A stretch of DNA of 64,000 nucleotides from Pseudomonas triticicola (GTDB lineage Bacteria > Pseudomonadota > Gammaproteobacteria > Pseudomonadales > Pseudomonadaceae): positions 62,001-126,000 of the forward strand of contig NZ_JAHSTX010000001.1 of NCBI RefSeq assembly GCF_019145375.1, read 5' to 3'. This document shows, in pieces, positions 60,037 to 64,000 of this stretch (position 1 is the stretch's first letter; every line of letters begins with the position of its first letter). Below the pieces are notes generated by a model, which saw nothing but the letters and a program-made list of their open reading frames with translations, did not search any database and was not told where the DNA came from. Made by a program: the position numbers and the translations under genes.

Positions 60037-60171
60037 ATGGAATTCCTGATTCACCGACGCAGAGTTGCGTCGGGCTATGCAAATTGGGCCTTTGATATGG
60101 CCCGTGACGGTGGCCTATCCTACTGATGCGTCCGGGCGACCACCACTCGGATTGAGTATTCTGCGAAAATG

Positions 60172-60186
60172 TTGTGGTTATTACTA
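60172..60186. promoter_or_regulatory. Probable HexR operator of zwf
   Basis: TTGT-GGTTATT-ACTA fits the TTGT-N7-ACAA consensus with one mismatch and lies inside a wider dyad (ATGT...ACAT). It is 68 nt before zwf and 136 nt before hexR, as expected for the divergent control region. Confidence 0.65.
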
Positions 60187-60253
60187 CATTTTCCCTTGAG
60201 TGATGCCTTGAAAAAAGGTATTTGTAGCTTAACTTGATAAAAGAACAAACATC

Positions 60254-61720
60254 ATGCCTTCCATTACGGTTGAACCGTGCACCTTTGCCTTGTTCGGCGC
60301 GCTTGGCGATCTGGCCCTGCGCAAGCTGTTTCCTGCCCTGTATCACCTTGACGGTGCCGACCTGCTGCACGAGGACACGCGAATCATCGCGCTGGCCCGT
60401 GAGCCCGGCAGCGAGCAGCAGCACATGGCGTTCATCGCCGCCGAATTGCGCCGTTACGTCGGCAAAGAGCTGAACGAAACCGTGGCCGAGCGCTTTCTCG
60501 CGCGCCTGACCTATCTGCACGTCGACTTCCTCAAGGCTGAGGATTACGTGGCGCTGGCGGAACTGGCCGGCAGCAGCCAGCGCATGATTGCCTACTTCGC
60601 TACTCCGGCGGCGGTATACGGCGCGATCTGCGAAAACCTCGAGAAAGTCGGTCTGGCCGAGAACACTCGCGTGGTGCTGGAAAAACCGATCGGTTCTGAC
60701 CTGGAGTCTTCGCGCAAGGTCAACGATGCCGTCGCGCAGTTTTTCCCGGAAGACCGCACCTACCGCATCGACCACTATCTGGGCAAAGAGACGGTTCAGA
60801 ACCTGATCGCCCTGCGTTTCGCCAACAGCCTGTTCGAAACCCAGTGGAACCAGAATTACATCTCCCACGTGGAAATCACCGTGGCCGAGAAGGTCGGCAT
60901 CGAAGGCCGTTGGGGCTATTTCGACAAGGCCGGCCAGCTGCGCGACATGATCCAGAATCACCTGTTGCAGCTGCTCTGCCTGATTGCCATGGATCCGCCA
61001 GCCGACTTGTCCGCCGACAGCATCCGTGACGAGAAAGTGAAAGTGCTCAAGGCGCTCGCGCCGATCAGCCCGGAAGGCCTGACCACACAAGTGGTGCGCG
61101 GCCAGTACATCGCTGGCCACAGCGAGGGCAAATCCGTTCCGGGTTACCTCGAAGAACCGAATTCCAACACCCAGAGCGACACCGAAACCTTCGTCGCCCT
61201 GCGTGCCGACATCCGCAACTGGCGCTGGGCCGGCGTGCCGTTCTACCTGCGTACCGGCAAGCGCATGCCGCAGAAGCTGTCGCAGATCGTTATCCACTTC
61301 AAGGAACCGTCGCACTACATCTTCGCCCCGGAGCAGCGCCTGCAGATCAGCAACAAACTGATTATCCGTCTGCAACCGGACGAAGGCATTTCCTTGCGCG
61401 TGATGACCAAAGAGCAGGGCCTGGACAAGGGCATGCAACTGCGCAGCGGGCCGCTGCAACTGAATTTCTCCGACACCTGGCGTAGTGCGCGGATCCCCGA
61501 TGCCTATGAGCGGTTGTTGCTGGAAGTGATGAACGGCAATCAGAACCTGTTTGTCCGTAAAGATGAAATCGAAGCCGCGTGGAAGTGGTGTGACCAGCTG
61601 ATCGCCGGGTGGAAGAAATCCGGTGACGCGCCCAAGCCGTATGCGGCCGGGTCGTGGGGGCCGATGAGCTCCATTGCTTTGATCACGCGGGACGGGAGGT
61701 CGTGGTATGGCGATATCTGA
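60254..61720 (+). CDS. zwf: Glucose-6-phosphate 1-dehydrogenase
   Basis: A 488-residue enzyme oxidising glucose-6-phosphate to 6-phosphogluconolactone. The NAD(P) fingerprint FGALGDLA is at residues 14-21, and the catalytic RIDHYLGKE is at 171-179. It is first in zwf-pgl-eda and overlaps pgl by 14 nt. Confidence 0.98.
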   Translation: MPSITVEPCTFALFGALGDLALRKLFPALYHLDGADLLHEDTRIIALAREPGSEQQHMAFIAAELRRYVGKELNETVAERFLARLTYLHVDFLKAEDYVALAELAGSSQRMIAYFATPAAVYGAICENLEKVGLAENTRVVLEKPIGSDLESSRKVNDAVAQFFPEDRTYRIDHYLGKETVQNLIALRFANSLFETQWNQNYISHVEITVAEKVGIEGRWGYFDKAGQLRDMIQNHLLQLLCLIAMDPPADLSADSIRDEKVKVLKALAPISPEGLTTQVVRGQYIAGHSEGKSVPGYLEEPNSNTQSDTETFVALRADIRNWRWAGVPFYLRTGKRMPQKLSQIVIHFKEPSHYIFAPEQRLQISNKLIIRLQPDEGISLRVMTKEQGLDKGMQLRSGPLQLNFSDTWRSARIPDAYERLLLEVMNGNQNLFVRKDEIEAAWKWCDQLIAGWKKSGDAPKPYAAGSWGPMSSIALITRDGRSWYGDI

Positions 61721-62420
61721 TGTGCAACTGCCGACGGGCGTGACTGCCCGCGAATTCAACAGCCCGGTGCTGCTCGCCGAAGGCCTGGCGCTGAACGTTG
61801 CCAAGCAACTGAGCGACGCCATTGCTGCACGCGGCAACGCGGTGCTGGTGGTGTCCGGCGGGCGCAGCCCGGTAGCGTTCTTCCAGCACCTGGCCAAGCA
61901 GGAGCTGGACTGGTCGAAGGTCGTTGTGACCCTCGCCGACGAGCGTTGGGTGCCGGTCGAACACGCCGACAGCAATGCCGGCCTGCTCAAGCAGTATCTG
62001 CTCAAAGGCCCGGCAGCCAAGGCGCAGTTCCTCAGCCTCTACAGCGCGGCGGCCAACGTCGAGCAGGCTGCGGAACAGGCTGATCGCTTGCTCGCGGAAT
62101 TGCCCCCGATTGACGTGCTGGTGCTGGGCATGGGCGATGACGGTCACACCGCGTCGCTGTTCCCCGACAGCCCGAACCTCGCCGAAGCCCTGCAAGCCGA
62201 TGGCACACGCCGTTGCTGGCCGATGCTGGCGCCCAGCGTGCCACGTCAGCGCCTGACCATGAGCCGCGCGCTGCTGGCCTCGGCCCGGCACAAGATTCTG
62301 TCGATTTCCGGTCAATCGAAACTGACCACCCTGAATGCCGCGCTGGCATCCGATGACGTTGCGGCCATGCCGGTGCGCGCGTTTCTGCAACCTACGTTAG
62401 AGATTTACTGGTGCCCATGA
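61707..62420 (+). CDS. pgl: 6-phosphogluconolactonase
   Basis: A 237-residue DevB/Pgl-type lactonase with the [11 protein letters not shown] loop, DERWVP and [13 protein letters not shown] motifs. It hydrolyses the lactone from Zwf to 6-phosphogluconate for Edd. ATG 61707 (GGGAGGT upstream inside zwf) indicates translational coupling. Confidence 0.97.
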   Translation: MAISDVQLPTGVTAREFNSPVLLAEGLALNVAKQLSDAIAARGNAVLVVSGGRSPVAFFQHLAKQELDWSKVVVTLADERWVPVEHADSNAGLLKQYLLKGPAAKAQFLSLYSAAANVEQAAEQADRLLAELPPIDVLVLGMGDDGHTASLFPDSPNLAEALQADGTRRCWPMLAPSVPRQRLTMSRALLASARHKILSISGQSKLTTLNAALASDDVAAMPVRAFLQPTLEIYWCP

Positions 62421-62437
62421 GCCAAGGAACAGCCGCT

Positions 62438-63103
62438 ATGACAACCCCATCCCCGACCGTTTCCATGGCGGACAAAGTTGCCCTGATCGACAGTCTCTGC
62501 GCCAAGGCGCGGATCCTGCCAGTGATCACCATCGCCCGCGAACAGGACGTGCTGCCACTGGCCGACGCCCTCGCCGCCGGTGGCCTGACCGCGCTGGAAG
62601 TGACCCTGCGTTCGCAGTTCGGCCTCAAGGCCATTCAGATCCTGCGTGAACAGCGTCCGGAACTGATGACCGGTGCCGGCACCGTGCTCGACCGCAACAT
62701 GCTCGCAGCGGCGGAAGCGGCCGGTTCGCAATTCATCGTCACCCCGGGCATCACTCGTGACCTGCTCGAAGCCAGCGTCGACAGCCCGATTCCGCTGTTG
62801 CCGGGCATCAGCAACGCCTCGGGGATCATGGAAGGCTACGGTCTGGGCTATCGCCGCTTCAAGCTGTTCCCGGCGGAAGTCAGCGGTGGCGTGGCGGCAA
62901 TCAAGGCGCTCGGCGGCCCGTTCGGCGAAGTGAAATTCTGCCCGACTGGCGGCGTCGGTCCGGCCAATATCAAGAGCTACATGGCGCTGAAAAACGTCAT
63001 GTGCGTGGGCGGTAGCTGGATGCTTGATCCGGAGTGGATCAAGAACGGCGACTGGGCGCGTATTCAGGAATGCACTGCCGAAGCCCTGGCGCTGCTGGAC
63101 TGA
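62438..63103 (+). CDS. eda: KDPG aldolase (2-keto-3-deoxy-6-phosphogluconate aldolase)
   Basis: A 221-residue class I aldolase that splits KDPG into pyruvate and glyceraldehyde-3-phosphate. Schiff-base Lys142 lies in RRFKLFPAE, and Glu54 in LEVTLRS is the general acid/base. ATG 62438 has AAGGA 8 nt upstream; in-frame starts at 62411 and 62417 would overlap pgl and add up to nine residues. Confidence 0.97.
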   Translation: MTTPSPTVSMADKVALIDSLCAKARILPVITIAREQDVLPLADALAAGGLTALEVTLRSQFGLKAIQILREQRPELMTGAGTVLDRNMLAAAEAAGSQFIVTPGITRDLLEASVDSPIPLLPGISNASGIMEGYGLGYRRFKLFPAEVSGGVAAIKALGGPFGEVKFCPTGGVGPANIKSYMALKNVMCVGGSWMLDPEWIKNGDWARIQECTAEALALLD

Positions 63104-63143
63104 TCTTTACCCCTACACCTCGTTGTGTGCTTTACGGCTTTAT

Positions 63144-63172
63144 GGTGCGCTTGGTCGGCGCACCTTTTTTTT
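63144..63172 (+). terminator. Terminator of zwf-pgl-eda
   Basis: GGTGCGC / GCGCACC, a perfect 7-bp stem with a 7-nt loop, is followed by eight T, about 40 nt after the eda stop. Confidence 0.9.
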
Positions 63173-63274
63173 GCGCCGAAGAAAGTAAACATACATGCCG
63201 CGATACATAGTTAACGCACGCGGTCCGTTTGCCGGGGTTAACCTGCGTTCTTCTTATGGAAGAGAGAACGCCTC

Positions 63275-63847
63275 ATGGACGACCGTCAGTCTCTGACCCT
63301 TACACCACAATCCCGTTATCAACCGAAGCAACTTTCCCTCGGCCGCCCCGCAGCCGATTCCCAAGTGCGCAATATCAGCCAGGGGGTCGAAGGCCTGCCG
63401 CTGATCCTGCGTCTGTCGCTGGTCGATGCGATGACCAGCGAGCCGGTCATCGGCGCGCTGGTGCGCATTCAACAGCGTGTCGATGGCGACACCCGCTTGG
63501 GCGGCAGTCAATCGACCGACAGCCATGGCATCGTCCGTTTCACCAGCGTCTATCCGGATCGGGCGGCGCACGGCGCTGCTTGCCTGAAGCTGAACGTATT
63601 CATTCCCGGCGACGAAGCAGGAGGGCAAGCTCACCACGAGGCCTGGGCCGGCACCTTGCACGTCCCAGGCCGCTGCGGCTGTGAAGCTGCCGCCGATGAC
63701 GCCTTGCAGCTGGTATTGCAGCCGATCGCCGGCGCCGATCTTGAAGACGGTGCCTTCGCCTGCCAGACCCTCGGCATCGACACCTTCGCCGTGTCGTCGC
63801 AGCTTGGCCTCGAAGGCTACGAAAAGAACTCCGGTGTGCTGTTCTAG
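63275..63847 (+). CDS. Intradiol-dioxygenase-like protein lacking metal ligands (hypothetical)
   Basis: A 190-residue soluble protein. The centre reads EPVIGALVRIQ...LGGSQSTDSHGIVRFTSVYP, which follows the beta-sandwich pattern of intradiol ring-cleavage dioxygenases (P-GA-V-I, Q-TD-G-F-T-YP). The His-x-His iron ligands expected just after are replaced by CLKLNVF and no ligand Tyr pair is obvious, so catalysis is doubtful. There are Cys in CGCE and ACQT. It may be a structural or binding relative. ATG 63275 has AGAGAGAAC upstream. The stop shares CTAG with the convergent gene. Confidence 0.65.
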   Translation: MDDRQSLTLTPQSRYQPKQLSLGRPAADSQVRNISQGVEGLPLILRLSLVDAMTSEPVIGALVRIQQRVDGDTRLGGSQSTDSHGIVRFTSVYPDRAAHGAACLKLNVFIPGDEAGGQAHHEAWAGTLHVPGRCGCEAAADDALQLVLQPIAGADLEDGAFACQTLGIDTFAVSSQLGLEGYEKNSGVLF

Positions 63848-64000
63848 CGCAGCTGGTTCAATGCGTGGACCAGCTGCTCCATCTCGCCGGCCGTGGTGGT
63901 CAGCCCCGGGGTGATGCGAATGCACGGCCCGCACGCGGCGCCGGTGCGCACCACGGTGAACAGGTTGAACTCGCTGAGCAGCCGCTCGGCCATGGCCTGT
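63844..64000 (-). CDS. PLP-dependent class V aminotransferase, C-terminal part (partial)
   Basis: The last 52 codons of a leftward gene that runs off the right edge. The tail reads TGAACGPCIRITPGLTTTAGEMEQLV and ends ALNQLR, the C-terminal small-domain pattern of class V aminotransferases (R-I-T-P-G-L-T-T, then E-M-x-Q-L). Substrate cannot be judged from this part. Confidence 0.7.
   Translation of the reverse strand, partial: QAMAERLLSEFNLFTVVRTGAACGPCIRITPGLTTTAGEMEQLVHALNQLR

Noticed and set aside
59990..62020. Very long open frame antisense to zwf
   Set aside because: It overlaps hexR, zwf and pgl on the other strand, and composition is that of a shadow frame.

Overview
The window is a chromosomal segment of a Pseudomonas, most likely of the P. 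fluorescens group. This is read from gene content and order, not from a database match. The block HIT-slyX-csp-dps-aspS-yebC(pmpR)-ruvCAB-ybgC-tolQRAB-pal-cpoB-queE-queC-tRNA-Lys-nadA is the Pseudomonas arrangement. The Entner-Doudoroff/glucose-uptake cluster (gap, edd-glk-gltR-gtrS, gts ABC transporter, oprB, hexR, zwf-pgl-eda) is also typical. The seven 87-88 bp GTGGGAGCGAG inverted pairs look like P. fluorescens-type REPINs. There is no sign of a phage, plasmid, transposase, CRISPR array or integrative element.

Layout. 1-3.5 kb: small stress and hypothetical genes (HIT, SlyX, a membrane-anchored cold-shock-domain protein, Dps-like ferritin, ribbon-helix-helix protein, FmdB-type zinc ribbon). 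3.5-8.7 kb: aspS, pmpR, ruvCAB. 8.8-14.2 kb: Tol-Pal envelope operon. 14.4-17.2 kb: queuosine genes, tRNA-Lys and nadA. 17.4-18.2 kb: RDD protein and a CspA-family protein. 18.6-24.6 kb: glycine cleavage/serine deamination operon gcvH-gcvP-sdaA-gcvT, read leftward, followed on the right by its TyrR-like sigma54 activator gene gcsR (25.1-26.6 kb). 26.8-32.2 kb: arginine deiminase operon arcDABC plus a DUF5064 gene, with a second arcD paralog divergent at 32.6-34.0 kb. 34.2-38.5 kb: family III CoA transferase, Cache-type chemoreceptor, DUF454 protein. 38.6-43.7 kb: heme-uptake signalling unit (ECF sigma, FecR anti-sigma, TonB receptor, heme oxygenase). 43.9-63.1 kb: glucose uptake and Entner-Doudoroff catabolism. 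The right end holds a degenerate intradiol-dioxygenase-like protein and the 3' end of a PLP-dependent aminotransferase gene.

How the genes work together. Glucose enters through OprB, is bound by GtsA and pumped by GtsBC/GtsD. Glk phosphorylates it, a mutarotase equilibrates the anomers, and Zwf, Pgl, Edd and Eda convert it to pyruvate and glyceraldehyde-3-phosphate, which GapA oxidises. GtrS/GltR senses the sugar acid signal and HexR senses KDPG; candidate operators for both can be read directly. GcsR would drive glycine and serine degradation from a sigma54 promoter with three TGTAGCG-type operators. ANR would drive anaerobic arginine fermentation from a box in front of arcD. Fur would control the heme unit.

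The most notable non-coding signals are: (a) an identical promoter architecture in front of the AGE-family sugar isomerase gene and gtsA; (b) the sigma54/GcsR region of gcvH; (c) a family of about 190 bp composite palindromes at four gene ends plus one half copy; (d) seven REPINs; (e) two clusters of GCTGCAA-type heptads. I saw no wholly new multi-gene system. The best candidates for undescribed biology are these repeat families, the membrane cold-shock-domain protein and the ligand-less dioxygenase-like protein.
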